The notes beneath the pieces were generated by a model. The model did no database searches, was not told where the DNA came from, and saw only the letters and a program-made list of their open reading frames with translations. From contig CM055830.1 in NCBI GenBank assembly GCA_029582265.1, positions 31,537,172 through 31,601,171 of the forward strand: a stretch of DNA of 64,000 bases, read 5' to 3'. A program made the translations under genes and the position numbers. Positions 10,694-21,185 of this stretch are shown piece after piece (the stretch's first letter is position 1; every line of letters starts with the position of its first letter). This DNA comes from Zoroaster sp. YZ-2022 (lineage: Eukaryota > Echinodermata > Asteroidea > Forcipulatida > Zoroasteridae).

Positions 10694-12199
10694 GTGATAT
10701 GCATAAAGTGGAATATTGATCTGCCATTCTAAGCGAAGTGGACACACAGCATATGGTATCACGGTAGTCAAGTCAGTAAACAGTAAAATGGTCTGTGGAT
10801 TATTCATGAAATTCATTCGGAACTTCAAAGACTGCACACGTTGTTCATGTTTCGACTGTAACAGTTTCACTGTAAAATTTTGCATTTAAAGAAATATTTT
10901 AATTAATATACTGTAATCTGTATGTACAATGTACATGCACATAGTCATTCATTGTACAGTATTTTTATTTTTTTAAATGACCCCTTTGTTCAATTAAAAC
11001 CATTGTTACGGTCACAGTTTGTGCCCTTTTAGTTATTTCCAGCTCATGTTCACTGAGCCGTTAATACTTTCGTTTCTGAACTTTCTCTTCCAACGTCTTG
11101 GTAACGGCTCATGTCTATAGTTCTTATTGTTAGCAAGTGGTCCTGCTTGGATGAATACTGATGGGGGGTATAAAATGACAATGTCCACCCATGCCGAGGC
11201 CTCCTTCGACTCAGGTTACCTCGGGATGGGAGACTGACCAGTGCTACACGGGGGCTGGCGCTGCTACTCACTTCACTGGACGATCCTTGGGCGTGGTTGA
11301 CGTGCCTACCTAGTCTGTCTACTCTGTGACTACCTACTGTGAGTGGCACTGATGGGCTGTGACTCAATAGGGAAACCCGTTTTCATGTCAATCACAATGT
11401 ACTCGGGCGCGGAGACAGCTCCGAAGTGGATGCCCTCAGCAGAGTGCGGCAAATTTTACGCACCGAATGCGCCTGATCTCGGAACACTTCGCGGGACGAG
11501 TTCACTCATAAAAACCTAGGCTTTCGCATGTACTTCCGATTGCTATTTTATGTACATTGTTGGATAGCTGAAACTAAGCTTTCCAATGAGCTTACATGTA
11601 AGATTTTGACAGGTAAATGTAGTAAAAAAAATTTGATTTAAAATTTTGATGTTTTTTGTTGCGGGCGATGCGCTGTTTGTGTGGCGGGCTTCGGTCAAGC
11701 ATGTACAAACTGAAAACCCTATTATTGTTATTATACAGAATGTCTCAACCGATGTCCTTTGTCATCAGTTGCTGGTTTTCTGTATTCATTTATCATTTTG
11801 GTTATTACATGTTTTTATATAAAAAAATGCATTTTGTGCTTATTTCTATAAACATTTCTTGAAATTTTGGAAGCTCATATTACAATGTACATGCACTTAG
11901 GGTCATTCATTCTCCAGTATTTATGTTTTTCAAATGACCCCTTGGTTCAATTAAAAGCATACAAACATTTGTTGAAAGCTCATATTTACAGCCCATTCTA
12001 TTTGTATTAACTATTACAGCTGTGTTCAGCCTTATTTGAATAATCGTGGAACTGATTTGTTGAAGTCAAAATTGGTGGAACCTTCAGATAGATCCAAACA
12101 GTATTTCAGGAAAACTGCTGTGAAATCAACTATTATATCCATTATTTTGCAACAAAAATTGATTACATTAGACACATTTTTGGTTACACCAGAGATTCA
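10694..12199 (-). repeat. Outer right arm of nested inverted repeat
   Basis: Pairs with 3158-4030. It is longer because of an internal insertion or rearrangement (about 11005-11820) and a partial duplication of the 'GAGCTTCCAAAA…AAATGTTT' segment. Homology stops at the shared 'TTTTTGGTTACACC' (near 12199 here, 3158 in the left arm). Confidence 0.85.
11005..11820. other. GC-rich unexplained insertion in the outer right arm
   Basis: Has no counterpart in the left arm. 11050-11530 is markedly GC/CpG-richer. On the minus strand one frame is open for 105 codons (11050-11367) and another shorter frame reads FGAVSAPEYIVIDMKTGFP. No family is recognised; possibly a captured or pseudogenised gene piece. 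Confidence 0.35.
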
Positions 12200-12988
12200 A
12201 ACCAAATGATTCTTAGTTTCATTTCTAATTCTAGCAAAAAATATATACACCACCGAAAATTTGACTTTAGCTACAGAATACACTTGGCACTATACAGACC
12301 AACTATACAATATTGCATATAACCCAAAAGTAAATTCTTCTATTAGAAGGATAGCAATAGAACTAAAGAAAATAACACTGGAATGAAAAGCTCCTAGCAT
12401 GGTCTTAATCAGGACCGATTGGGCAGAACACTGATTTCTATTAACACTGACTGGAGAGATCATAGTTTTTCACAAAATCTCAAGGGGTAGGCCTTGTTTC
12501 ATCGATCCATAAGGGTGATGCCTTGAGTTTTTTCACCTGATGAGTATAGCCTTATTTTTCTGCAAAATCACAAGGGTAGAGAGACAGCATTGCAGATTTT
12601 CACCAAATCATGTTCTGATAGATCTGTTTTATTTAATAAAACAAAAGACAAGGACATCAAACAAAACAAAGATTTTAATGTACAAGGAGAAAGACAACTT
12701 ATTGTTTTACCTAAATAGAGTGTAAACCTCTAATTAACCAATGGTACATGTGCCCTGTACGTTCAACCATTAATATTATGTCCCAATTATGGTATTGTCC
12801 CAACTCTAGTTGGGACTGTTTGGGTGTGACAATATCACAAAGGCCTAAAATGTCCCAACTAGGATATTGGCCCAACTACAGATGGGTCTTCAACACTAAC
12901 AAACTCTACTTGGGACTGATGTAATATTGGCCCAACCATCAAATCTATTAAAACTGATCTTTTCAAAAAATCAAATTTGTTTAGAGTA

Positions 12989-13300
12989 CCATGTGTGGAC
13001 TTATATAGCGCACGTATCCACCAACTGAGTGGTGCTCAAGGTGCACATTATTACCCCTGCTCATAAATCATTCCTGAAACCATCTCAGCTCCCTGGGGAA
13101 TATACAGCTCAATTGCTGCCATTACAGCGCTAATCAACCAACTCTGCCCTCACAGGTACCCATTTAACCCCTGGGTGGAGAGAAGCAATTATGGTTAAGT
13201 GTCTTGCTCAAGGACACAAGTGTCACGGCCGGGATTCAAACCCACATTCTGCTGCTAACACCAGAACTTGAGTCCGACCGCTCGGCCACGACACTCCAAA
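12989..13300 (-). mobile_element. tRNA-derived SINE family S1
   Basis: On the minus strand: head GTGTCGTGGCCGAGCGGTC, B-box-like GGGTTTGAATCCCGG, then 'ACACTTGTGTCCTTGAGC', GCTTCTCTCCACCCAGGGG, 'CTCCCTGGG'-type blocks and a GCGCTATATAAGTCC tail. Head resembles a class II (Leu/Ser-like) tRNA. Confidence 0.88.
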
Positions 13301-13974
13301 TTAAAAACATTTACCATTTTACTGAAAGAATATATAATCATTTTTTAATTACAAATTTTACCTTTTAATTATGGCAAAAATCATGAAAGACGCAATGGCT
13401 AATTATAACAAGGTAATAACTCAATCACAAAACCAAAAATTATAGTGTTGTAGTACTACATTAAATTCTAAATAAACAATAAACCAGACCTTATTTTCAT
13501 TCCGAGTAATTTGTATATGAATTTACACTGTTTTTCATTGTCATGTATATAGCATTACTGTGTTTTCTTGAAAAAAACTGCATTTCAGACAGTACAATTA
13601 CGATTAGTGTTAACAGTTAGTTCGCTAACCGTTTAACCGAGTCTTTTACAGTTGGTTAACCAGCTAACCAAATGTCGGCAAATAGCACAATGTGTATACA
13701 CATCCTGCAATGATTATTGAATAACCAATGCAGCCAAAAAGGAAGGCATATTCTTCCAAATTTACGATCTTAAAACCAAGTAAACTATTAAAAAATAATT
13801 CACAATATTTTTATTTTTACCAATAGTGTAAACAGGCCTTTGTAAAACATGGAACAAATAATCAATAATACACAAATCTTGTATATAACAGTAAGTATAC
13901 ATTGTAGTAATCAATGATAAATATACAATGTTTGTGTTTATAAAAAAGCTATCAAGTATACATACATACATACA

Positions 13975-14153
13975 AGGGACAGTATCGTCACGATCAGAGC
14001 AGACTTTCAACAGGGCATGGAATCGGTGTCCTAGCTTTAAGATGAACACAGTGACTGAAAATTACTGTCTAATTTATGCAACAGCAATGGTAATATGACC
14101 TTATAATGTCCGATTCCATGCCCTGTTGATAGTGACGATATTGTCCCTTTAAA
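13975..14153. mobile_element. Palindromic MITE family M2
   Basis: The ends are AAGGGACAGTATCGTCACG and its complement TGACGATATTGTCCCTTTAA. Inner arms are GGCATGGAATCGGTGTCC and CCGATTCCATGCCCTGTTG, so most of the element can fold on itself. About ten copies occur in the window. No coding capacity. Confidence 0.85.
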
Positions 14154-15708
14154 TGTTTCACTTTTCTTAATAATTTCCACATATATAGAAAGGCACAGTG
14201 ACTAACCTCATCAGCTTAAACCAAAGGATTAAACAAAATTAATAACTTCCAATAACCAGCAAACGTTTCTCTTTAGATTTGAAAGACCTGTAATTTACCG
14301 CTATTTACATTTAATTCGTGTTAAAATTTGACGATTCAATTATTATGAAGTCAATATAGCGTCAGCATTTTACTTGAAAAATAGAGGTAGGTGGGGTTTA
14401 TGTGGGTGAGTCATTTATTCCGTTTAACGAATGGTTACCGTAAAACTGTTTGATGGGTTTAGTTCACATTTGTTTTAACTTGATGGTTGACAAGCTAGAC
14501 ACCAGGAAAGTTTGAAGGGAATTTGAAGTCGATCGGTGAGGTTTAAGTTTTAATGAAATATTGTGCTTTGGATGTTGACATAATAACTTGTTGACTGTGA
14601 GAACATTTAGCATGACAATTTAAACAGGAATTTGAAAAAGGGTCACAAATTTATTGAGCTTTGCATGACATCTCTTATGAGTGCACTTGAACAGAATTTG
14701 TTGAGTATAGAGTGGACAACTGTACTCAATGGATGAAAATTTGTTTAGTAAAAAGCGGATGAGCTCACCCGGGGTTCAACAAACTTGGTGGGTCATGAAT
14801 TTATTGAGTTTTGCCAGGTGTCATGACATTTCTTCAGAATAAGATGAGTGGACTTGCTAGACATTTGTTGAGCTAGAGTCTCAAAAGTGAACTTGAAGAC
14901 AATATATATAAATAGGTACAAGCAACAGCTGGGGAAGTAACCTGCGATAGACTGGCATCCCATCCAGGGGGGAATAGAAATATTCTCATTAATTCCATCA
15001 TGCTAACAAAACTCAAGATAAACACCAGGCCAATTAACTAAAAACTGAGCTTAAGACAGACGTAATAATTACCCCACCCATCACCACCACCACAAATAAT
15101 TGCTCCAAAGGAATGATTTCAAATTGGTTAACATCAATAATATATTCTATCAAACATTTCCTCATCTTTGACATAAAGATGTATTGCCCGTCTTAGCAGC
15201 AACTTCCAGGAATATTTCATTGGACATTGATAATTTCCTGTTAGCAAGGAATACAAATACTTTGAAATGAGATATTTCACCAATGAGTTACAAAAGTGCC
15301 AAAATTAATTTATGACGGAACTCGCCATAATTTCAGTATATACATACTAATTGTAAAACCATGTTTCTTGTGATTAGTTGAGAAATGTCATTTTATAGCA
15401 TTTGTATTTACTTCAAGTAAAATAGCAATGTTCGTGATGAAAAATTAAAAAAGCTAGAAAATTTGCTGTTAAAAAACATGGGCGTTACATCTTTAAGGTC
15501 AAAACAAAAGGATTGGTTTTTTTTTTGTAAAAAAATAATTGTTGCATATAGATTTGTTTACATGTAAATCAAAAATGGTTTGTATATGCCAGGTATTATG
15601 CATTTGAACAACTACAGGCCTCCCAGTGTCTTATCTACCAAATATAGGCTTTTATAGGTTATGTAACAAGTTTTTGGTAAATTACGTACCCTCAGAGTAC
15701 TTTTTGCA
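14154..15708. other. AT-rich intergenic DNA
   Basis: No gene, tRNA or clear repeat was recognised. There are weak repeats of 'AAATTTATTGAG/GACATTTCTT' phrases around 14640-14840 only. Confidence 0.6.
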
Positions 15709-15972
15709 ACAAATGTTGATATAATTGCCAAGGTATATCTAGTGCACTTAAAAGTCAAACCTTACGTGTAGTAAGTACATTTACAGGTCAAAATGAGTCG
15801 ACCGTTTTTGACTGGTAAAAGCATTGTCTGGTATTGTTTAGGGTGGTCAAAATGACAGTCAAAACCAGTAAAAAAAATGCCCCTGTGTGCACAATTGGGT
15901 GAACAGTCAATTGACTGATTTTGACCTCTATAGCTACTTGCCACTAAAGTGCAGCTATAGTAGGAGGGTTAA
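15709..15972 (-). mobile_element. TTAA-flanked MITE family P1, one end lost
   Basis: Reverse-orientation copy with the 'AAGGTATATCTAGTGCACTT' and 'GTCAACAG/TTGACC' interior and an intact GTAGGAGGGTTAA end. The other terminus is truncated. Confidence 0.8.
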
Positions 15973-16564
15973 TATAGGGATTTTTTTGGAAAAATAAAGG
16001 TTCCCATTTTGAAATATAGGTTTCGCTGGGAAACCTGCAACTATAACACAATGCCAAAATACGCTTCCAATTTGGCGTCACTTTAAATTTAACTTAAAGA
16101 TGCTTGCAAGCAAAAGCACATATTATGCTCATGCAACTTGGAGTACTGTAGGAAGTGAACTTTAAGTTCCTTTTGACTACGGAGTCTATGAGCGGCGATT
16201 TTAAAGCGACTGCCTTGTTTTATTCGGAATCCTTTAAAAACCTTTTTTTAGAAGTACTGTCGGTTTCTCTCCAAATTTTTCAGAGACAAGATAAATGTTG
16301 CTAGTGATTTGTTTTCCTCAGGAAAAAAAAAGGATTGGTTTTAGTCTTTGACTGAAATGAAAAATCCAGGTCAGATGGACAGAAATGTTCTTCTCAGTAG
16401 CAAGGGATTTATCGTAGTATGTGTCTATTTAAAGTGAAGGTACAATATTGATATTTTCCAGGATTACACATATCTACCATCATGAGAAATTACTTTGTCT
16501 GAAGTGATTTCGTCTTAGAGAGAAAAGGAATATGTTGAATTTTATACAACTTGTTATAAGAACA

Positions 16565-16839
16565 TAAAAAAAGTCTTAACGTGCATCGCCTCGCACATCA
16601 GCATTTTTAATTTTCTTTTTTTTGGCTATGAAACGATGTCCAATTGCAGCCAAAATTGCTGGATCGATTGGAATTCTGTGCTTTAAACGTTTGTCCGATC
16701 TCTCTTAGCCACCATACTTTGTATATGGGAAATTTGGTCACCCACATTTCCCCATTGGCGATAAAAAGAAAGAAAGTGTCACTGCACCGATTTTGAAGCC
16801 GACCGTTGACCAGAAACCAGAGACTTTTTTTTTTGGCCT
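16565..16839 (+). mobile_element. MITE family M1 copy downstream of the GALNT gene
   Basis: Carries the interior landmarks and an intact right terminus (GACCAGAAACCAGAGACTTT). The left terminus is eroded. The ~150 bp after it (16840-16990) resembles sequence after other M1 copies at 38850-39015 and 60432-60535, so M1 may be part of, or a frequent insert in, a larger old repeat. Confidence 0.75.
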
Positions 16840-16844
16840 AACAG

Positions 16845-16850
16845 TTTATT
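16845..16850 (-). promoter_or_regulatory. Candidate polyadenylation signal of the GALNT gene
   Basis: The first AATAAA hexamer seen on the minus strand below the GALNT stop codon, about 260 bp downstream. It lies just outside the end of a MITE copy (16565-16839). No transcript evidence is available and the true site could lie further down. Confidence 0.25.
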
Positions 16851-17110
16851 GTTGTTTTCTCAGAGAGTGAGCACTGTACATTGTGATGAAACATTCACAG
16901 ATTAGTTTTATGATATATTTCTGGAAAACTAGGGGGTTGAAATGAATGTACATTACCAAATACCAATGTTATACCTTCCCTTTAAGTTTAAAGTGACTCC
17001 CTTGCCCCCCAAAAAAATAAGTTAAGGTTTTGTCAGATCTCAGAAAGACATGTTACCCGTTAATAAAACCTCCCCTTTTTCTCTAACTAAAACACCCCTA
17101 TAAGTTACCA

Positions 17111-17248
17111 CTATGACGTCATGGAGACTTCCACTAACTCCCATTGCTGTGAAGTTGCGCCATTGCATTTCGATAGCGTAGGGGTGTCCTTTCCCGGTTT
17201 GGATTTATCGAGACAAAGGCCACTTGTGTAGTGTGTAATTGTTTTACT
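17111..17248 (-). CDS. GALNT terminal exon: lectin repeat gamma and stop
   Basis: A 138-bp exon of 45 codons plus TAG. It encodes SKTITHYTSGLCLDKSKPGK, then DTPTLSKCNGATSQQWELVE and VSMTS. This is the third (gamma) ricin-B repeat with CLD and QxW (QQW), followed by a short C-terminal tail of the length usual for the family. The acceptor is tctttcag. A truncated hAT-type repeat (17301-17568) lies about 52 bp upstream of the acceptor. The 3' UTR follows at lower coordinates. Confidence 0.95.
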   Translation of the reverse strand, partial: SKTITHYTSGLCLDKSKPGKDTPTLSKCNGATSQQWELVEVSMTS

Positions 17249-17300
17249 CTGAAAGACACGAGGACAGAGAAGAACGTTAGTGTAATGAAAAAACAAAACA

Positions 17301-17568
17301 CAGGAGTGTGATTTGACAAAAGTAACAAATCTTGAAAAATGGGTAGCGGGCCTGGGTCTCCCTGTGGTCTAGAGGACAAACCCTGCTGAACCTCCTGGAT
17401 GTTTAATTTTGGAGGATTTACAGACTCTCCACATACCCACAAACAAGAAACGAAAGGGTTAGACACAATACAGGCTACTTCTTTCTTTCCTTGGTGGCTA
17501 CTTCTCTTTTTTCAAGAAATTTTTGATGCAAAGGGAGATTTGTGAAAAATTCTGAAATCACAGAGCTG
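17301..17568 (+). mobile_element. hAT-like MITE family H2 (CAGGGGTGTGATTTG ends)
   Basis: Starts CAGGAGTGTGATTTGAC and ends AAATCACAGAGCTG. Interior landmarks: GTAGCGGGCCTGGGTCTCCC, 'GAACCTCCTGGATGTTTAAT', 'AGGCTACTTCTTTC', AAAGGGAGATTTG. Confidence 0.8.
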
Positions 17569-17649
17569 ATAATATATATATTCAAACCCATGCAGTGAAT
17601 ACAACAATATATATATATTGTTCTTGCGGCGGGTGATAAGGTAAAAAAA

Positions 17650-17880
17650 AAAACGCAGCCAAAATTGCTGGATTAATTGGAATTCTGCCGTGATGTGTTT
17701 TAAACGGTTTTTCACAATGGGGTATGAATGTTTGCCCGATTTGTGCGGCCTCTCTTAGCCACCATACTTTGTATATGGGCAATTTGGTCTTATTCCAATA
17801 ACCGTGTATACATGTATCACGTATTTCACTGGTCACCGCCCCAATTTTGAAGCCGACTGATGACCAGAAACCAGAGACAT
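17650..17880 (+). mobile_element. MITE family M1, 5'-truncated copy
   Basis: Begins in the 'CGCAGCCAAAATTGCTGG' interior and ends with GACCAGAAACCAGAGACAT. It lies in the last GALNT intron next to a tRNA-derived SINE (17890-18035). Confidence 0.75.
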
Positions 17881-17889
17881 TTGATTTTG

Positions 17890-18035
17890 CTCTTACACCG
17901 AAGCACTGTGTACTCGGTGCCTTCTGAGTGTCTGTGAAAAAAATTCCACAGGCGTCTCGGGCGAGATTTGAACCCACGACCTCCTGCTTACAAGTGCAGA
18001 CGTCTTAACCTCTTGACCACCGAGCTTGCCCGATG
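17890..18035 (-). mobile_element. tRNA-derived SINE family S2
   Basis: Minus strand: GCTCGGTGGTCAAGAGGTTA, AGACGTCTGCACTTGTAAGC, AGGAGGTCGTGGGTTCAAAT and CTCGCCC form a tRNA-like head with A and B boxes; a short tail follows. It sits in the last GALNT intron beside an M1 fragment. Confidence 0.8.
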
Positions 18036-18553
18036 TCGATTGGCTGGCTAGAATCCTATATAGCAGTGGGAACCGCGATATGTCTAAATTGATGAAATTC
18101 TTGCGTCAGGTGATAAACAAATATGTGACGGCGTATGTCAAAACCAGGCACAATTGGGCAAGAGGTCAATATTGAGTTATTGAAATATTAGTAAAATATA
18201 GACCTTGTACTTTACAATGCCGCTTTCTTTTTTCAAATCGAAGTTATTAAGACTTGAACTGAGATAATAGCCCGAACAAGGCATCATTTTGTGAAATTAT
18301 AATGCCTCTCTAAAAGTATTTAAAAAATAATTTGTCAATGAAATTTCAGTTAGAAACTTTTACAGAACATTTTAAACATTTGTAGCATCATAAATTTCCA
18401 AAAATCTCAAAATCGCAAAAAAATCACCCCCAAGGCATTTTGCAGCTGTTCCTCTGTTCGTAGCTCTGCCCAATTCCGCCTGGTTTTGACATACCGCGTC
18501 ACGTATTAGTTTTGTTTTTGTGCCACGGATCAGACAAAAAGATGATTACTTAC

Positions 18554-18694
18554 TTTTTGGTTATATCTCCACTCCTGGTTACCATGTTTCCCATGACACT
18601 TCAACATCACAATGTCCTGGAATTTCGTGTTACTCGACGCATCCAGGCAGAGATCATCATGCTTCAATTCATTTTGTTTCGTCAGCCCAAAAAT
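18554..18694 (-). CDS. GALNT exon: lectin repeat beta
   Basis: A 141-bp exon of 47 codons, phase 0 at both ends. It encodes IFGLTKQNELKHDDLCLDAS, then SNTKFQDIVMLKCHGKHGNQ and EWRYNQK. The second (beta) ricin-B repeat is complete, with CLD and QxW (QEW) motifs. The acceptor is atcaacag and the donor is GTAAGT. Directly upstream on the minus strand the acceptor and the first ~20 exon bases recur in degraded tandem copies (see the repeat at 18680-19065). At least one copy keeps a CAG acceptor. Confidence 0.96.
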
Positions 18695-19065
18695 CTGTTG
18701 ATATGAAAACATTATCATCAGTTCTTCTCAGTGAAATATTCAATGTCAAAAGAACTTTTCGTTTTGTCAGCCCAAACATCTGTTGGAATGAAAACATTCT
18801 CGTTTTTTTCTCTGTAGTTTTTCTCAGTAACATACATGTAGTTTACTTCAAAAGAAGTTCTGATTTGTTGGAATGAAAAACCAGTTTTTCTCAGCGAAAT
18901 GCAAAAGAACTTTTGTTTTTGTCAGCCCCAAAATCAGTTGCCATGGAAAATTATTAGTTCTTCTCATTGAACAATTTTACATTCCCAAAAATATATAAGT
19001 TCTTTCAGTGAAATATTAAACTTGCAAAGAAGTTTTTATTTTATCAACCCCCAAAAAAGGTTATC
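18680..19065. repeat. Degenerate tandem repeat derived from a GALNT splice acceptor
   Basis: The block 'TTTTGTTTCGTCAGCCCAAA'+AATCTGTTG (GALNT exon start and acceptor, complemented) recurs as 'TCGTTTTGTCAGCCCAAACA'+TCTGTTGG (junction 18779/18780), GTCAGCCCCAAAATCAGTTG (18934) and 'TTATCAACCCCCAAAAAAGG' (near 19050). Between them 'TTCTCAGTGAAATATT' blocks also repeat. Confidence 0.8.
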
Positions 19066-19363
19066 AATTCTTAAAAGAACATTACACTGAAACATTAACA
19101 GGTTCATTTTTGGGGTTATACCAGGTCTCGATCTTAACCACAGCCACTGCTGCCATTGTCGTGGTGACCCTCCGAGTTGGCTGTAATGCCCCTTTGGTTG
19201 GCCTTGAAATTTTGATGCAATCGTGGCCGTGCCCTCTCAATCCTTAAGGTCGAGGCCATCTCTCTTTTCTTTTATAAAGCATGGATGCACTAGCAGACAT
19301 TTTATCAAAAGAATATCCTGGCTTTAACACACAAAATAAATGTTTCCATATTAATGTTTTGGG

Positions 19364-20160
19364 TTAACCCTAACCCTGCTCAACGCAACAAGATGCAATA
19401 AATGTAAATAGTGCAAAAGAACCATTGTTTCTAGCTGGTGGATCTTGTTGCATTGAGCAACCTGCACACTTTTCTGTTGTTGTATTTTGTTGCATTCAGC
19501 AGAGTGCCTGCTGACTTTTTAGATATTTGTGTCTTGATTAAAACACTAACCATGCTTCAATGCAACAAGATGCAATAAATGTAAATAGTTGTTGCATCTT
19601 GTTGCCCTCAGCAGAGAACAAAAGAACCATTGTTTCTAGCTGGTAGATCTTGTTGCATTGAGCAGGCTGAACACTTTTCTGTTGTTGTATTTTGTTGCAT
19701 TCAGCAGAGTGCCTGCTGACTTTTTAGATATTTGTGTCTTGATTAAAACACTAACCATGCTTCAATGCAACAAGATGCAATAAATGTAAATAGTTGTTGC
19801 ATCTTGTTGCCGTCAGCAGAGAACAAAAGAACCATTGTTTCTAGCTGGTAGATCTTGTTGCATTCAGCAGGGTGCCTACTGACTTTTTAGACATTTGTGT
19901 CTCGATTAAAACTTGTTGCCTTCTGTTGCCCTCAGCAGAGAACAAAAGAACCGTAGGACGATCAGAGCATACTGATCGAAACATCGAGTTGTACCTCCAG
20001 TTCTTTTCAGAACTAATTACTACTCAATTTAGAATTTCACACGGTTGTCACCGCAATTAGTCTTACTTAAAAGAACCGTAGTTCTAGCTGGTGGTTCTTG
20101 TTGCATTCTGTTGCATTCAGCAGGGTGTCTGGGAAATGCCAGTAAGGGGGTTAGGGTTAA
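19364..20160. mobile_element. 797-bp TTAA element with TTAACCCTAACCC ends
   Basis: Ends TTAACCCTAACCC and GGGGTTAGGGTTAA. The interior is a tandem set of two ~190-bp units built on GTTGCAT(C/T)TTGTTGC and 'GCAACAAGATGCAATAAATG' motifs. A separate 112-bp insert with a 13-bp target duplication lies at 19957-20068. The right edge is 17 bp from a GALNT exon. Confidence 0.85.
19957..20068 (+). mobile_element. 112-bp insert with 13-bp target duplication and hammerhead-like core
   Basis: GACGATCAGAGCATACTGAT, CGAAACATCGAGTTGTACC … 'GCAATTAGTCTTACTT'. Flanked by AAAAGAACCGTAG at 19944-19956 and 20069-20081. Long target duplication and 5' truncation fit retrotransposition (Penelope-like or non-LTR). 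Related copy at about 63530-63650. Confidence 0.75.
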
Positions 20161-20177
20161 TATCTTTTCCCTCTTAC

Positions 20178-20276
20178 CTGGTTTCCTCCTTGCCCATGAC
20201 AGTTGAAGAAACCAACTTTCTCATTCTCCTTGCGTCCCATGTTGTCAACACACTTCTTGGTTTCAATGTGTCGGAT
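20178..20276 (-). CDS. GALNT exon: lectin repeat alpha
   Basis: A 99-bp exon of 33 codons, phase 0 at both ends. It encodes [20 protein letters not shown], then [13 protein letters not shown]. This is the first (alpha) ricin-B repeat. It has a CVD in place of the usual CLD and the conserved NEKVG.F.CHG.GGNQ segment. The acceptor is cttacag and the donor is GTAAGAG. A 797-bp TTAA-bounded repeat (19364-20160) ends 17 bp from the exon edge, so almost the entire 5' end of the downstream intron after the splice site is transposon-derived. Confidence 0.96.
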
Positions 20277-20454
20277 CTGTAAGTCAAAGGGTCAGGGGTC
20301 ATTAACTACTGTTTTGACACCATACAATAACACAGGGGCACGTTTTCACGACCCTGACCAGAAACATGTTTGGGCTTCAGTCACTGGTTAAGCATTTTCA
20401 CGAGTTTGGTCGTGCTGCGATGACGTCATTGTTCTGACCAAACGTGAACTATTG

Positions 20455-20645
20455 GTCTAGAGGACAGAGCCCCCTGAACCTCCTGGATGTTTAATTTTGG
20501 AGGATTTACAGACTCTCCACATCCCCACAAACAAGAAACTAGAGGTTTGGACACAACACAGGCTACTTCTCTCTTTCTTTCATGGCTACTTTCCTTCTTT
20601 CAAGAAAAGTTTGAGCCAAAGGGAGATTTGAGAAATCACAGACCT
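20455..20645 (+). mobile_element. MITE family H2, interior fragment
   Basis: From GGTCTAGAGGACAGAGCC to AAAGGGAGATTTGAGAAATC; the left end is missing. Confidence 0.75.
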
Positions 20646-20922
20646 GCTTGAATGCATGTATAAATAATGTTAACAGATGTACTGTAATTTTAAAGAATTT
20701 TTTTTAAAATAAATTATAATTTGAATTTAGTGAAGAAACACTTTTTCCTAAATTCCTGCTTTGGAATGATTACAAAAAATGTAAATGCAAAAAATGTAAA
20801 TTCACAAATTTCTCATTAACGACACAATTTTAGAAGTTGAAACGCTCAGAGGTAAAAATAAAAAGTGTACAGTGCTATAGAGCACAAAAAACAAAACAAA
20901 TGCTCACTGATTGGTTGTTTAA

Positions 20923-21185
20923 TACACTCACTGGCCAAAAGTATTGCAACATGCTTAAAATTAGCACTTTACAGTAACAAGTGAGATGATCATTTAATCT
21001 GATTTCATCGATCGTGTATTACATAATTTCCGAGCAAGAACAGTAAAAAAGAACATTGACTTCAAAACACAGGCACTTTCAAGAAGTCTTAAGTAGTGTA
21101 AATAAAATAAAATAAATTATTGTAACACAGTTCTCCAAACTGAACTTTGGTGTGTGTTGCAATACTTATGGTCAGTGAGTGTGTA
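20923..21185. mobile_element. Tc1/mariner-like MITE (TACACTCACTGGCC ends)
   Basis: 263 bp; TACACTCACTGGCCAAAAGT followed by ATTGCAACA on the left, TGTTGCAATACTTATGGTCA then GTGAGTGTGTA on the right, with a terminal TA. An (AT)n run follows. No transposase remains. Confidence 0.85.

Noticed and set aside
17134..17466. 110-codon minus-strand frame overlapping the GALNT last exon
   Set aside because: It is the wrong frame of the exon joined to an H2 MITE; the phrase NPPKLNIQEVQ recurs at each H2 copy and is repeat translation.
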